From Firmicutes bacterium UBA4881 (GTDB lineage: Bacteria; Bacillota; DTU065), in NCBI GenBank assembly GCA_002399235.1, contig DHDH01000028.1:1-42482 (forward strand): a stretch of 42,482 nucleotides of DNA. The letters are read 5' to 3'. Every line of letters begins with the position of its first letter. Position 1 is the stretch's first letter. Below are positions 18,310 to 27,584 of this stretch, one piece after another. The position numbers and the translations under genes were made by a program. A model generated the notes under the pieces. The model ran no database searches, had not been told where the DNA came from, and was given only the letters and a program-made list of their open reading frames with translations.

Positions 18310-18335
18310 AAAAGCTTAACTTCAAGGTGTTAAGC
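18310..18335 (-). terminator. Terminator after the RNase H-like gene
   Basis: GCTTAAC (18314-18320) pairs with GTTAAGC (18329-18335). On the minus strand the stem is followed by TTTTAT, about 55 bases after the stop of the RNase H-like gene. Confidence 0.5.
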
Positions 18336-18390
18336 CACTGATTTCTAAATTTACAAGTCATGAATTTAGTTGGAGATTGTCTTATAATAA

Positions 18391-19329
18391 TTAACTACCA
18401 AATTGCTTTTTAAAATCTAACCAATATCTATCGACAAGTTTAACCTCTTCTTTATCGCTACCATGAATGTAAGGAATTATTGGCCTGTTTTTGGTATCAT
18501 AAAGATCAAAAAATACCTGATTATTCTTCCTTACCACAAGCCTAATATATTGGCCATTTTTTATTCCTAGATTTTCCACTTCATAACCTAGATCTTCTAG
18601 ATATTTGGTAAATTGTCTAGCAAAGTTTTCAGCTTTGGGTAGAACTTTGACATTAGGTGTCTTCTTAGCTGCTTCTTTAGCTAATTCATCAGCTCTCTCA
18701 TTCCATATAACTCCTGTATGAGCAGCTACCTTAACCCAGTTAATAGCTAGATTATACTTTTCAATTTCTTCTTGATAACGACGGGCTAAATTACTTTCTG
18801 CTTGCCACGCTTTAGTAGCAAACTTTTCCACACCTTCATAGTCATAGCAGATGGTTATTTGTTTATAACCATTTTTATCTGCATACTCAAGAACTTGTAA
18901 TGCTGCTTTTAATTCCCCGCCTACTTGATGGTATACTGCTTCACTAGCTGGTAAGGTCCCACTTATTTCGGTTATAACTTGCTCATTTTTCAAAATAACA
19001 GCTCCATAGGCTGCTGTCCCGTCAATAAACGAACCATCTACATAAGCAGTTAAAGTGGTTTCCTCTTGACTGCCGTTAAGCACTGCTTCCAGTTCTTTAA
19101 AGGTTTCTCCTGACAGGTCTTGTAGGGGACGCAATTTATAATTATCTTTCTTAGGTGAATAATAGATAATCGCTCTCCCTACTACCTGACCTTCTTTCGT
19201 GACACAAATTTGGGCTTGGTAGTCCCGTAGAGAATCAGCCACTAGAAGTATCCCTAGATTAGTAGAGCTGAGGTTACTGTTAATCTCAGCTATTTTCCCT
19301 TTAATTGCCTCTTCGCCAATATAGCTCAA
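18391..19329 (-). CDS. RNase H type 1-like protein with extra N- and C-terminal domains
   Basis: A 312-residue protein. Residues ~93-220 form an RNase H1 fold with the full catalytic set: Asp98 in AYVDGS, Glu139 in GGELKAAL, Asp163 in CYDYEG and Asp214 in NERADELAKEA, plus His204. It should cut the RNA strand of RNA-DNA hybrids. The ~90 residues in front look like a small separate domain. They do not show the usual aromatic-rich hybrid-binding motif, so this is not a standard viroplasmin-type fusion. The last ~80 residues form another small domain of unknown role. The start is TTG at 19329 with GGGGAG six bases upstream. It is monocistronic. Confidence 0.85.
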   Translation of the reverse strand: MSYIGEEAIKGKIAEINSNLSSTNLGILLVADSLRDYQAQICVTKEGQVVGRAIIYYSPKKDNYKLRPLQDLSGETFKELEAVLNGSQEETTLTAYVDGSFIDGTAAYGAVILKNEQVITEISGTLPASEAVYHQVGGELKAALQVLEYADKNGYKQITICYDYEGVEKFATKAWQAESNLARRYQEEIEKYNLAINWVKVAAHTGVIWNERADELAKEAAKKTPNVKVLPKAENFARQFTKYLEDLGYEVENLGIKNGQYIRLVVRKNNQVFFDLYDTKNRPIIPYIHGSDKEEVKLVDRYWLDFKKQFGS

Positions 19330-19500
19330 AACATTCTCCCCTTTACCTTTATATTCCCTTTCTAACTATAGAAGGTACCTGCTTCTCTTACCTCAAAAAT
19401 AGCTTCTCTAGAAGTCTCTTTCTTATTTTTGGTAAAGGTAGCAGAGCAAATAAATGGTTATATATACAACGGTTTTCTGACCAAGTCTAAATAACCAGTA

Positions 19501-19525
19501 AAAAGCACTCCTTTGAGGAGTGCTT
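19501..19525 (-). terminator. Terminator after the zinc-ribbon/TPR gene
   Basis: AAGCACTCC (19503-19511) and GGAGTGCTT (19517-19525) form a perfect stem, followed on the minus strand by TTTTT. Confidence 0.85.
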
Positions 19526-19533
19526 ATATTTCC

Positions 19534-20442
19534 CTATTGTAAACTATTAAGTACTAATTGAGCCCTTTCTGCACCATCAGTGCGGGGATATAGATCGATT
19601 ACCTCTTGGTATTTAAGTTTAGCTAGCTCCTCTTCGCCTTTTAGAACATGAATATCAGCCATACCCAAAAGAGCGTTATCAAAATACCAAGAGCCTCTCT
19701 CTAAAGCCAAAATCTGTTCGTAGAGAGCATAAGCTTTTTCCGGATCTTCAGCTTTAAGCTTCTCAGCTAAGTAAAAAGTCGCATCATCGAACATAAAACA
19801 ATCTGGGCAAAGAATAAGTGCGGTTTCTAAATATTTCACACTTTCTTCTCCCGTGTTATGACGTCCTGCTTCTGTAAGTTGCCAACTAGCCCAAGTTAAA
19901 AGATAACCTTTCGCTTTTTGATCCTTTTCATCTAATTTATTAAAAAGATCCTTAATAGTTACTGGGTCATCCATAAAGGCGGAGTAGTCGCCTTTTAAGT
20001 AAGCTTGGAACAATTCCTCTAAGTGCACTTTTTGGGGATCTAGTTCTTTATTTGGTTCACTATGGAAGGCAATCTGACCATAGGGCCAGAGAAAATAGCC
20101 TATAATGACTCCTAAAAACAACAACGCTATTAAGCTAACTACATATCTTGCCCATGATCTCTTTTTAGGTGTTTCTACCGGTTCTCCTGCTAATGACTTG
20201 TTTAGTGTGGTTAACTCTTCCAAAACAACCTCGTTTTCCGGAACTATTTCTAAAGCACTAATATACCACTGTCTGGCTCCTAATAAATCGCCCTGCTCTT
20301 TAGCATCTCTAGCAATTTTCAGGGCCGCTTCTCCTTTTTTTAGGCGATTGTAATAGCCCACTAGATCAGCTTGACAGTTAGGGCAACGGGACTCTACTTG
20401 ATCGATTAATTGTTTACAAACAGGACAGTTAATATTGGCCAT
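19534..20442 (-). CDS. Zinc-ribbon, single-span membrane protein with TPR repeats
   Basis: About 302 residues. The N-terminus is a zinc ribbon with Cys6, Cys9, Cys20 and Cys23 (CPVC and CPNC). One short TPR-like helical pair (~30-75) follows. Then comes a membrane span near 100-122 (VVSLIALLFLGVIIGYFLW) and an outer part with several tetratricopeptide-like helices (ALYEQILALERG, AKLKYQEVIDLYPR). It should be a membrane-anchored scaffold with a cytoplasmic zinc ribbon and external TPRs. I start it at ATG 20442, which has AAAGGATG at good distance. An ATG four codons earlier touches its own binding site. It is transcribed alone after the helicase gene, with a terminator at its end. The specific role is unknown. 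Confidence 0.8.
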   Translation of the reverse strand: MANINCPVCKQLIDQVESRCPNCQADLVGYYNRLKKGEAALKIARDAKEQGDLLGARQWYISALEIVPENEVVLEELTTLNKSLAGEPVETPKKRSWARYVVSLIALLFLGVIIGYFLWPYGQIAFHSEPNKELDPQKVHLEELFQAYLKGDYSAFMDDPVTIKDLFNKLDEKDQKAKGYLLTWASWQLTEAGRHNTGEESVKYLETALILCPDCFMFDDATFYLAEKLKAEDPEKAYALYEQILALERGSWYFDNALLGMADIHVLKGEEELAKLKYQEVIDLYPRTDGAERAQLVLNSLQ

Positions 20443-20543
20443 GTCCCGCACCATCCTTTACATGATTAGGAATTAATTACTATTATATAAGAAATTCCTT
20501 CTAAATGGCCTTTTCCCTGCCTATAAAGAACTGGCCTTCCGAC

Positions 20544-22370
20544 CTATTTCTCGTCTACTTGGGTAGGACCAGGAGATATACCACACCTAATTATTTCTTG
20601 ATAAAAATCATTGAAGTTAGTGCTTGGCTTGCCATACAAATAAGCTTTTTCCTTAGCTCTGGTTAATGCCACATACAAAAGACGCCGTTCTTCTTCGAGA
20701 TCGTTTCCTATAGCCCTGAAATCAGGGAATTCTTTTTCAGCGAGAAAAAGAATAAAAACCACAGGAAACTCGCGACCCTTACTTTGATGAATGCTTAGAA
20801 TTCTGACCCCATTTTGATCTGTTTTACTTATCGCTCCACTACTTAAAACAGCTAGAGATCGTGCTACTTCAGAAAGAGTAGTTAAACCTTCTTCACGGTA
20901 AGCCTCGAGAATACTCCGAAGCTTCTCGGCACTAGTTACGCCAGTTGTTTGGTTAATAGCTTGGGTAATACTCATTTCCGGGTATCTAGCAGCTAGTTCT
21001 TGCACTTTTTTCAAAGTTTCGGTGATCCGTCTTGGTTTTTCCAGAAAAACAGGTAGCCCTTTTTTCCTCAAGGAACTAAAGACAGCATCCCCTTCTGGAT
21101 AGGCTAGCGAGTTTTTCCTAAATAGTACGGCAATATCGCTATACTGATAGTTATTACGGGTTAGCTTCTCTATCTCGTTGGTTATCAGGTCAGCGGCAGC
21201 ATATAGATCAACCGCTTCAAAAAGAAATACTGCTTCTTTAGCTGAGTAATTTTTACCAACAGCTTGAATGGTTTTAACTAATCTTTGTTGGTTTTTTTTA
21301 ATCAGCTTTTGCGAAACCTCAACAATCCTTTGGTTGGAACGGTAGTTAGAAGTCAGATTAATGGTCTGCGTGAGCCTGATTGGTAACCGGTTGTTTCTCT
21401 GCGTAAACTCAAGCATATTAGTTACATCAGAGCCATTGAAGGTATAGATAGTTTGATCATCGTCGCCTACTACACTTAAAAAAGTACCTAGTTTGGCAAT
21501 TTCGCGAATAATTCCCTCTTGAGCTTTAGATGTGTCTTGGTATTCGTCGACTAGTAAATGGCTAAAGCGCACCCAAGGCCGAATTATCTCTGGCTTTTCT
21601 CTTAATGCAAGTAAAACCTCAGCTACCATACCTGTAAAATCTATAGCATTTTCCTCTTTCATAGCCAAAAGATAGTTTCTATAAACCAGTTTTACCTTAC
21701 TTTCTGGGATCACTACCTTCTGACCTAGATTACCTTCTAAGGTTAAATCACCTTCGTCTGCTAATGTTTCTGGTCTTAAACATAAGCCTAAAGTGGGGTG
21801 ACCGGCTCGCAAGCGATGGATTATAACTGGATAATATTCTAGTCTTTCATCTTGACTTAAACCGTCATCTAGACCACCCAAGAGTTCTTCATAGCGTTCT
21901 AAAAACAAAGCTGGTACTGTAAGAAAAAAACCATCTTCCTTAGCATAAACTTTATCTTCTATAATTTGAAAACCTGGCTGTAACCAATGACCTCTAAGAG
22001 CTATTTTCCGTAGTAATCTTAAACAGAAACTATGAAAAGTACGTACATCAGGGATTGCACCATTATAACCTGCATAGGAAGCTAATTGGTTTAGGCGTCT
22101 TTCGATAGCTAGTTTACCTGCCCTAGAAAAGGTAAGAATAACCATCTCCATAGGTTTGGTTCCCGCTAATAGTAGATAAAGAGCTCTTGAAGCCATAGTC
22201 TGCGTTTTTCCTGTACCTGGCCCAGCTGTAACTAACAAATGACTGTTTTGTTGCAAAACAGCTGCTTGTTGTGGTTTATTTAGTTGTTGTAACCAGTTAG
22301 GAAGCTGGCCACCCCATTTTTTAGTCTCTTGTTTGATATACCAATCCCAGATGTATTTATCATCATTCAT
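20544..22370 (-). CDS. UvrD/Rep-type DNA helicase, short form
   Basis: An SF1A helicase of ~608 residues, shorter than UvrD or PcrA (~720-740). Motifs in order: Q-motif LNKPQQAAVLQQ, Walker A AGPGTGKT (49-56), motif II DEYQDTS, motif III DDQTIYTFNGS, motif V SIHQSKGREFPVVF and motif VI EERRLLYVALTRAK. All ATPase residues are present, so it should unwind DNA. The 1B/2B subdomains and C-terminal tail are reduced. I start it at ATG 22370 with AGGAG eight bases upstream; the frame also opens at TTG 22406, which overlaps the NusG-like gene. It follows that gene by 28 bases, so the two are co-transcribed. Confidence 0.92.
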   Translation of the reverse strand: MNDDKYIWDWYIKQETKKWGGQLPNWLQQLNKPQQAAVLQQNSHLLVTAGPGTGKTQTMASRALYLLLAGTKPMEMVILTFSRAGKLAIERRLNQLASYAGYNGAIPDVRTFHSFCLRLLRKIALRGHWLQPGFQIIEDKVYAKEDGFFLTVPALFLERYEELLGGLDDGLSQDERLEYYPVIIHRLRAGHPTLGLCLRPETLADEGDLTLEGNLGQKVVIPESKVKLVYRNYLLAMKEENAIDFTGMVAEVLLALREKPEIIRPWVRFSHLLVDEYQDTSKAQEGIIREIAKLGTFLSVVGDDDQTIYTFNGSDVTNMLEFTQRNNRLPIRLTQTINLTSNYRSNQRIVEVSQKLIKKNQQRLVKTIQAVGKNYSAKEAVFLFEAVDLYAAADLITNEIEKLTRNNYQYSDIAVLFRKNSLAYPEGDAVFSSLRKKGLPVFLEKPRRITETLKKVQELAARYPEMSITQAINQTTGVTSAEKLRSILEAYREEGLTTLSEVARSLAVLSSGAISKTDQNGVRILSIHQSKGREFPVVFILFLAEKEFPDFRAIGNDLEEERRLLYVALTRAKEKAYLYGKPSTNFNDFYQEIIRCGISPGPTQVDEK

Positions 22371-22398
22371 CGCTTTACTCCTATTTCGATTTGAAAAG

Positions 22399-23031
22399 CT
22401 AATCAATTAATTCAATATCGGTAAAGTTCAATTCCACTGAGATAGCACTATTTTCCATGACAACAGTGACTTTACTCTTGGCAAAATCCAGTTCGGTAAT
22501 TTTACCTGTATAACCTGCAAAGATACCACCTTTGATCTCTGCTCTGGCACCAATCTTGTTTTTCAACTTCTTCTTTAGTTCTTCTACTTCTCTATTTATT
22601 TCAGCTTTTTTGGCTTGTTCTTCTTTTTCAAGTAAGCCGCATTGCTCTTTAATCCGTCTAATCTCTTGCTCACTCATGGTGCTTAAATAACCACCTACAG
22701 ATAAAATGGTGGAAACACCAGTAACACCACGTAGATAACGCCAAACATCTTCATTCATACGTGCTCTCACAAAAACATATGAAGGAAAAGGTTTTTCAGC
22801 TTTGGTAACCTTCTGAGGTTTTCCATTCTTACCTGTAACAACTTCCTCAACCTCTTTAATAGGAACAACAACCTCTATAATGTCATCCTTGAAAGCAGCA
22901 TTCTTAATACCCATCTGCAAATCCTTGGCTACTTTCTTTTCATAGTTAGTTTTGGTAACAACCGTGTACCAAGCTGGATTAGGATCAGCATCTTGAAGAT
23001 TGATTGTAAACTGGATACCACTGTTTTTCAT
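22399..23031 (-). CDS. NusG-family elongation factor, probably a paralogue
   Basis: A 210-residue protein with an N-terminal NGN domain (WYTVVTKTNYEKKVAKDL; KPFPSYVFVRARMNEDVW; RGVTGVSTIL) and a C-terminal KOW domain (KGGIFAGYTGKI). NGN domains bind the RNA polymerase clamp. Between them is an unusually long charged linker (~130-165) that looks like a coiled coil. It is not beside secE or the L11/L1 ribosomal genes, where the housekeeping nusG sits, so a specialised paralogue is likely; LoaP is one precedent in Bacillota. The start ATG 23031 has GGGAGGGG. The gene precedes the UvrD-type helicase in the same transcript. I cannot exclude that it is the only NusG of the organism. Confidence 0.85.
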   Translation of the reverse strand: MKNSGIQFTINLQDADPNPAWYTVVTKTNYEKKVAKDLQMGIKNAAFKDDIIEVVVPIKEVEEVVTGKNGKPQKVTKAEKPFPSYVFVRARMNEDVWRYLRGVTGVSTILSVGGYLSTMSEQEIRRIKEQCGLLEKEEQAKKAEINREVEELKKKLKNKIGARAEIKGGIFAGYTGKITELDFAKSKVTVVMENSAISVELNFTDIELID

Positions 23032-23115
23032 TTATAACCCCTCCCAAAATAATTATTAACCTTAATAACGATCTCTATGAGACTCTATATCATGGTGAGA
23101 ACAAAAGACATGATC

Positions 23116-23144
23116 CAAAAAGAGACCGGGTAGCCACCCGGTCT
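23116..23144 (-). terminator. Terminator after the second Bce-like permease
   Basis: AGACCGGG (23123-23130) pairs with CCCGGTCT (23137-23144). On the minus strand the stem is followed by CTTTTTGG. It lies just after the permease stop at 23151. Confidence 0.85.
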
Positions 23145-23150
23145 TAAAAT

Positions 23151-25058
23151 TCATGCCCTGTTTAGGCTCTTCCAGTATACACTAAATGTAGTGAAAAAGT
23201 AAAGTGTATATAAAACTAGATAGAGTAAAGCGATCACAATACCATGTTGCAAAACAGTTCTACCTACTAGAGTACCTAAGGCGTATAAAGCAAAAGTAGT
23301 ATGCAAAAGACCCAAGCCATAAGGAATTAGAAATATTACTAAAATCTGTTTGAAAGTTATACCTTTCATTTCCTTAGTTGAAAGTCCCAGTTCTTTAAGT
23401 CTTTGATAGTATTTACGATCTTCATCTAAATCCGTGAAAAGTCTAAAATAAAGTAAGGAGCAACAAGCGGCAAAGAAGACTAAAGAAACAAAAAAGCCGA
23501 TAAATATTGCCACTCCAAAAGAGACTCTGGTACTTTCATAGCCATCAGGAGAGGTATTAATACTAACTTTAGTGGCTTCTCCTTTAACTACTTGAGGCAA
23601 TTTAACTTCATTATTAATCCTTCTCGCTGCCTTAATAGCCTGAATACTCTTCCATTTTTCTGCCTGCCAAAAGATATAGTGAGTCTTTTCCTTAACGTCA
23701 TTAGCTAATTCGTTGTATAACTCGTCACTCACAACCACTTGAAGATACCCGAAATAGCCCCAGTTTATAAGCGAATTACTATAACTTGCTACTATTTGGA
23801 TAGGATAATTTACCTCATTTACTACTAAAGAATCTTCTTTTCTCTGAGCTTGGTTCATACTAAAGAAGGTATAATCACCTGTGATGATAACTTCTTTATC
23901 TTTTAGTTCACTCTTTTTTAGTTTGGGTAGTGCTTCTTGATAACAGGAATAAGGGAATACCACAACTTTTCTTTGTTTTAAAGATAAACGACCATTTAAC
24001 CCAATTATCTCAGATTTAATAACTTCTATATCTTCGGCTTGAAAAATAGCTTCCATCTGCTTAGCATATGGAGCCAAGTCAATTGTGCCAGCAAGTTCAT
24101 AGTTATGGGGAGAACTTTCTAGAGTTATTTGTTCGCTAATCGCATAGATCGTATAAACTGAGCCTAAAGCCGAGAGAATAACAGCAATTAAAATAGCTAC
24201 TGCTGACATAGTGCGATAATTATCTTTCATCTTATAACTAAGTTGACTAATGTTAAGAAAAGGCCCGGATTTATAAAAAATACTTTTATTTTTTCTTAGA
24301 AGAGATAAAATCGCTACACTAGCTTCCCGCATCGCCAAATAGGTACCGATGCAAGTAATAGCAATAACTGGAATAACTAATAAAGGAATGATTTGCGGAA
24401 AGGGTAAGGAAGCTAGAGCATAACCTAAAACGATTAAAAATACCCCTAAAAAAGCTTTAAACTTAGAAAAAGTTGGTGCTGCTTTAGGTTTTTTGCCTGC
24501 TTTAATTAAGTCGGCAACTGAAGCTTTTAAAACTTCGCGTAATGAAAAGATAGCTACTGCCATAAACAAAGCACCAAAGATACTTATAGTATTAATAACC
24601 GTATTTTTAGCTAAGCTAAATCCCAAAGGATTTGGTAAGCGCAAAATGGCGCTAATTGCCATAAAAAACAACTTTTGAAAGATGATACCTAAACTAAGGC
24701 CGAAACCTAAAGCCATAATACCCACAAAGATGTTTTCCCAAATAATCAAAGCTGATATCTTTCTTTTGGGCATACCTAATAGAGTCAGTAGACCAAATTC
24801 TTTCTTCCTACCTCTTAAAAAAGCTGAACTAGAGAACGCAAGAAATATAAAAGTAAAAGCGGCAATAACAATTGCAGACCCATTCAACGCTATTTTGACT
24901 CCAGACGCTCCCCGAAAGTTAGTAGCTAATTGAGGATGGTCAACTAGTGACATATACATAAAGTAAACCATAATTGTAAAGGCCATACTGGCAATATAGG
25001 CTACATAACGTTACCTATTTTGTCTAACATTTTTAGCGGCGATGTGAATTAAGGTCAT
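23151..25058 (-). pseudogene. BceB-type ABC permease with an in-frame TAA at codon 16
   Basis: The natural start is ATG 25058, inside the end of the ATPase gene, followed by 15 codons reading MTLIHIAAKNVRQNR. A TAA at 25011-25013 comes next, and the same frame then continues RYVAYIASMAFTIMVY to a normal end at 23151. Without the stop the protein would be ~635 residues and colinear with the intact paralogue at 27669-29639: ten membrane spans, an FtsX-like SSSAFLRGRKKEFGLLTLLGM segment and a large external domain with VVVFPYSCYQEAL. The downstream frame has no other defect. An internal ATG at 24986 could restart a 611-residue protein lacking the first cytoplasmic segment and part of the first span. 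A recent point mutation, or a sequencing error, is the simplest explanation. Confidence 0.85.
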
Positions 25059-25812
25059 TGAAATTACCCCCTAGCATCGATAACACATCTAGAATCTGTT
25101 GGAAGAAGGTCTGTCTGTTGTCACCACTATGAATTTCAGTGTAAATTTTACCATCGCGAATAAAGAGAATCCGCCTACAATAACTAGCTGCAAAAGGATC
25201 ATGGGTGACCATAAGAATTGTTGTTTGGTTGTTATTGTTTAATCTTTGTAGCGATTCCATTAGATCTTTAGCTGATTTCGAATCCAGGTTACCAGTTGGC
25301 TCATCAGCGAGAACCAAAGTAGGATCATGAATAATAGCTCTAGCTGCGGCAGCTCGTTGTTGTTGTCCACCAGAAACTTCGTAAGGATATTTATTTAGGA
25401 TGTCTGTAATACCTAAGCCAGTAGAAACTGTCTGCAATTTAGCTTGCATTACTTTTAAGGGTACTCTATCAATGACTAAAGGTAGCAGAATATTCTCCTC
25501 AATGGTTAAGGTATCTAAAAGATTAAAGTCTTGAAAGATAAATCCTAGCTCTCTCCGTCTAAAAGCTGCTAGTTTTTCTCCCTTTAACTGAGCTATATCA
25601 TCACCAGCTATTAGCACATGACCAGTTGTCGGTTTATCAATTGTAGATAAAAGGTTGAGAAGAGTTGTTTTTCCGGAACCAGAAGGACCCATAATACCAA
25701 TAAACTCACCTTTATCTATTTTAAAACTAACGTTATCGAGAGCTTGCGTTGCTAGTTTACCTGCTTTACCACCATAGATTTTACTAAGTCCTGATGCTCT
25801 AAGTACTTCCAT
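25033..25812 (-). CDS. BceA-type ABC transporter ATPase
   Basis: A 259-residue ATP-binding subunit of a peptide-detoxification transporter of the BceAB class. Walker A GPSGSGKTT is at 42-50, the Q-loop is in FIFQDFN, the signature VSGGQQQR at 146-153, Walker B LVLADEPTGNLD at 167-178 and the switch His in VTHD. ATG 25812 follows AAGGAGGA. The gene comes 51 bases after the divergent permease-like gene and overlaps the natural start of the second permease by 26 bases. It is the only ATPase in the locus, so it probably serves both permeases. Its last ~30 residues reach past the usual end of the family. Confidence 0.93.
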   Translation of the reverse strand: MEVLRASGLSKIYGGKAGKLATQALDNVSFKIDKGEFIGIMGPSGSGKTTLLNLLSTIDKPTTGHVLIAGDDIAQLKGEKLAAFRRRELGFIFQDFNLLDTLTIEENILLPLVIDRVPLKVMQAKLQTVSTGLGITDILNKYPYEVSGGQQQRAAAARAIIHDPTLVLADEPTGNLDSKSAKDLMESLQRLNNNNQTTILMVTHDPFAASYCRRILFIRDGKIYTEIHSGDNRQTFFQQILDVLSMLGGNFNDLNSHRR

Positions 25813-25863
25813 TTTTATCCTCCTTAAATCTCGTTAAGATTATTTCTCTCTACATTAGAGGTA

Positions 25864-27492
25864 TTAATTAACTTTTAGTCTTTTAATTCTAACATCTAAC
25901 CAAATTAGCCCCCATAAGGCTAATAAAAAGCCTACACTTCCTATAAGCAAACTAGGCCAAGTTGTAAGGTTCATAAACTTGGCATAAGTATTTATCATTG
26001 CTGAAGCTTCCAGTAAAGATAAGCCAAGTAATGCTATTGCTCCACCTAGTTGCTTCTTTCCTTCTGTAAGTCTATTTAATATAGCCACGCTACTAAGAAA
26101 CAGAAACAAAGTCATCACAGCTACTGCTACTAATAACCAGGTTATCTTTTTGGTGCTAACTATTTTGTTGATTAAATCTTGGTTACTACTTACATTTAAC
26201 TCTAACCCCTTTTCTCTTGCTGTCTGCAACATTTTTTCGGCTTGGGTTGCTAATAAAGCATCTTGCCAAAGACCAATTTCCAGTAAGGGTTCTTTTTGCT
26301 TCAATTGCATAGCATGGAAATCTTGATCACTGATTACAAGGACCGTCTGACTACTACCACTATTAAGTAGTGGCCCATTATTATCAAAGATGAATTGCAA
26401 ATGTACTTTTTCGCCAGGCAGGTCCAAAATATCTTTACCCTCTATCTGTTTTTGCCAAGAAGTTCTTTCACTAGGATAGATAAAAACTGCCTCATATCTT
26501 TTTGTGAGAGGGATTAGAGAGGTTTCCTCTCTCCTAGCTTTTTTATAGAAGTTATAAGGGACGATCAAAACTTCTACTTGATTTTGTTCCAGATACCCCT
26601 TTATAGCTTGCCCTTTAATCTCTGGCTGGGGTAAATCCTGGAATTTGTCTGTTACCTTAACAATATATTGCAGATTTTGGGGGTAACTCTTTAGTTTTTC
26701 TTGGGCTAAAACCTCTGCGTTACTGTAATAAACTGCAGCAATAACTATGGTTAGAGCTAAAAGCCAGGAAAAGAAGTATTTTATAACCTTACTACTACCT
26801 TTTAATCTAGGAAGACTATTAAAAACTAAAGCTGTGCTCATTAACCCCAAAAAACAAAGTGGTACACTGAAAACAAATAGTAGTTGCTGCGGAAGAGCTA
26901 TGACGAGTAAATAAGTAACTAAAATTAAGCTTAACCCTACCGTTAACCAGGGCTTTTTAAAGCCAGTTACCTCTGTTTCTCTTCCCGTTGCTAGCATAGC
27001 TAAAGTAGCAGCTAAAACCCCTATTCCTCCCACACTTTTTAAGCTGAATAAGTTATCCACTTTGACGACTAGATTGCTTAGAGCAAAAGCTAGTAAAATT
27101 GCCCCAAGTACGCCAATAAACCTATCTCTTTTTGTTTTATTATCCGAATTAGTTAGGCTTTCTCTTTTCGAGGCCACTGCTTGAATTAAGATCAAAATAA
27201 AAGCACCTATTTGGCAGATTGGAACTATAACACTTAAAACATCTCCAGCCAAAGAACCTCTTAAAAAGCTCTCGGATTGCAATCTTGTCACGGTTGTAGC
27301 TAATAAAGCAGTAGTTATAAATAGTACTAAGGAAGTAATAAACAAAGTGACTTGGTTAAATAGGACTGATATAAGCCACCAAAAACCAAGGGTGAACTTA
27401 GATGGTTCCACTCTGTTTTCAATCTGCGAAACACCTGGTAACATTCTTGGGCGCTTCCACGTGTTTAATGGTGTTGTTTTTATATCAAGCAT
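25864..27492 (-). CDS. Divergent Bce-like permease subunit lacking the FtsX-type coupling segment
   Basis: A 542-residue membrane protein: about seven spans in residues 35-256, an outer domain of ~170 residues, then three spans near 445-530. That is the layout of BceB permeases. The outer domain has IVPYNFYKKARREET, matching VVLPYSCYQ and VVFPYSCYQ in the two neighbouring permeases, and a later VLVISDQDFHAMQ that aligns with their VSDELYNEL-type segment. It lacks the FLR.RKKEFG.L.LLGM stretch found in both real permeases, so it may not couple to an ATPase. I infer a distant relative acting as accessory, sensor or partner. ATG 27492 has GAGGAAG. It is the first gene of the unit carrying the ATPase and second permease and has its own operator at 27585. 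Confidence 0.75.
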   Translation of the reverse strand: MLDIKTTPLNTWKRPRMLPGVSQIENRVEPSKFTLGFWWLISVLFNQVTLFITSLVLFITTALLATTVTRLQSESFLRGSLAGDVLSVIVPICQIGAFILILIQAVASKRESLTNSDNKTKRDRFIGVLGAILLAFALSNLVVKVDNLFSLKSVGGIGVLAATLAMLATGRETEVTGFKKPWLTVGLSLILVTYLLVIALPQQLLFVFSVPLCFLGLMSTALVFNSLPRLKGSSKVIKYFFSWLLALTIVIAAVYYSNAEVLAQEKLKSYPQNLQYIVKVTDKFQDLPQPEIKGQAIKGYLEQNQVEVLIVPYNFYKKARREETSLIPLTKRYEAVFIYPSERTSWQKQIEGKDILDLPGEKVHLQFIFDNNGPLLNSGSSQTVLVISDQDFHAMQLKQKEPLLEIGLWQDALLATQAEKMLQTAREKGLELNVSSNQDLINKIVSTKKITWLLVAVAVMTLFLFLSSVAILNRLTEGKKQLGGAIALLGLSLLEASAMINTYAKFMNLTTWPSLLIGSVGFLLALWGLIWLDVRIKRLKVN

Positions 27493-27524
27493 CTAAATCA
27501 CTTCCTCTAATTTCGTATAGTCCT

Positions 27525-27530
27525 AGTATA
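27525..27530 (-). promoter_or_regulatory. -10 box of the divergent permease/ATPase/permease unit
   Basis: TATACT on the minus strand about 33 bases before the ATG at 27492 and 54 bases after the operator palindrome. The -35 region is poor, as expected for an activator-dependent promoter. Position may be off by a base or two. Confidence 0.5.
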
Positions 27531-27584
27531 ACTAGAAACTAGGAATACACCCATTGAAGGAGCTTGCATTCTTGGTTTTTTCTC

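Noticed and set aside
22371..22406. TTG at 22406 as start of the helicase
   Set aside because: It overlaps the NusG-like gene and has no binding site. ATG 22370 is preceded by AGGAG at proper distance.
25011..25013. TAA as a recoded sense codon
   Set aside because: TAA is used as a normal stop for many genes in the window, and only this one gene has an internal one, so code change is not a reasonable reading.
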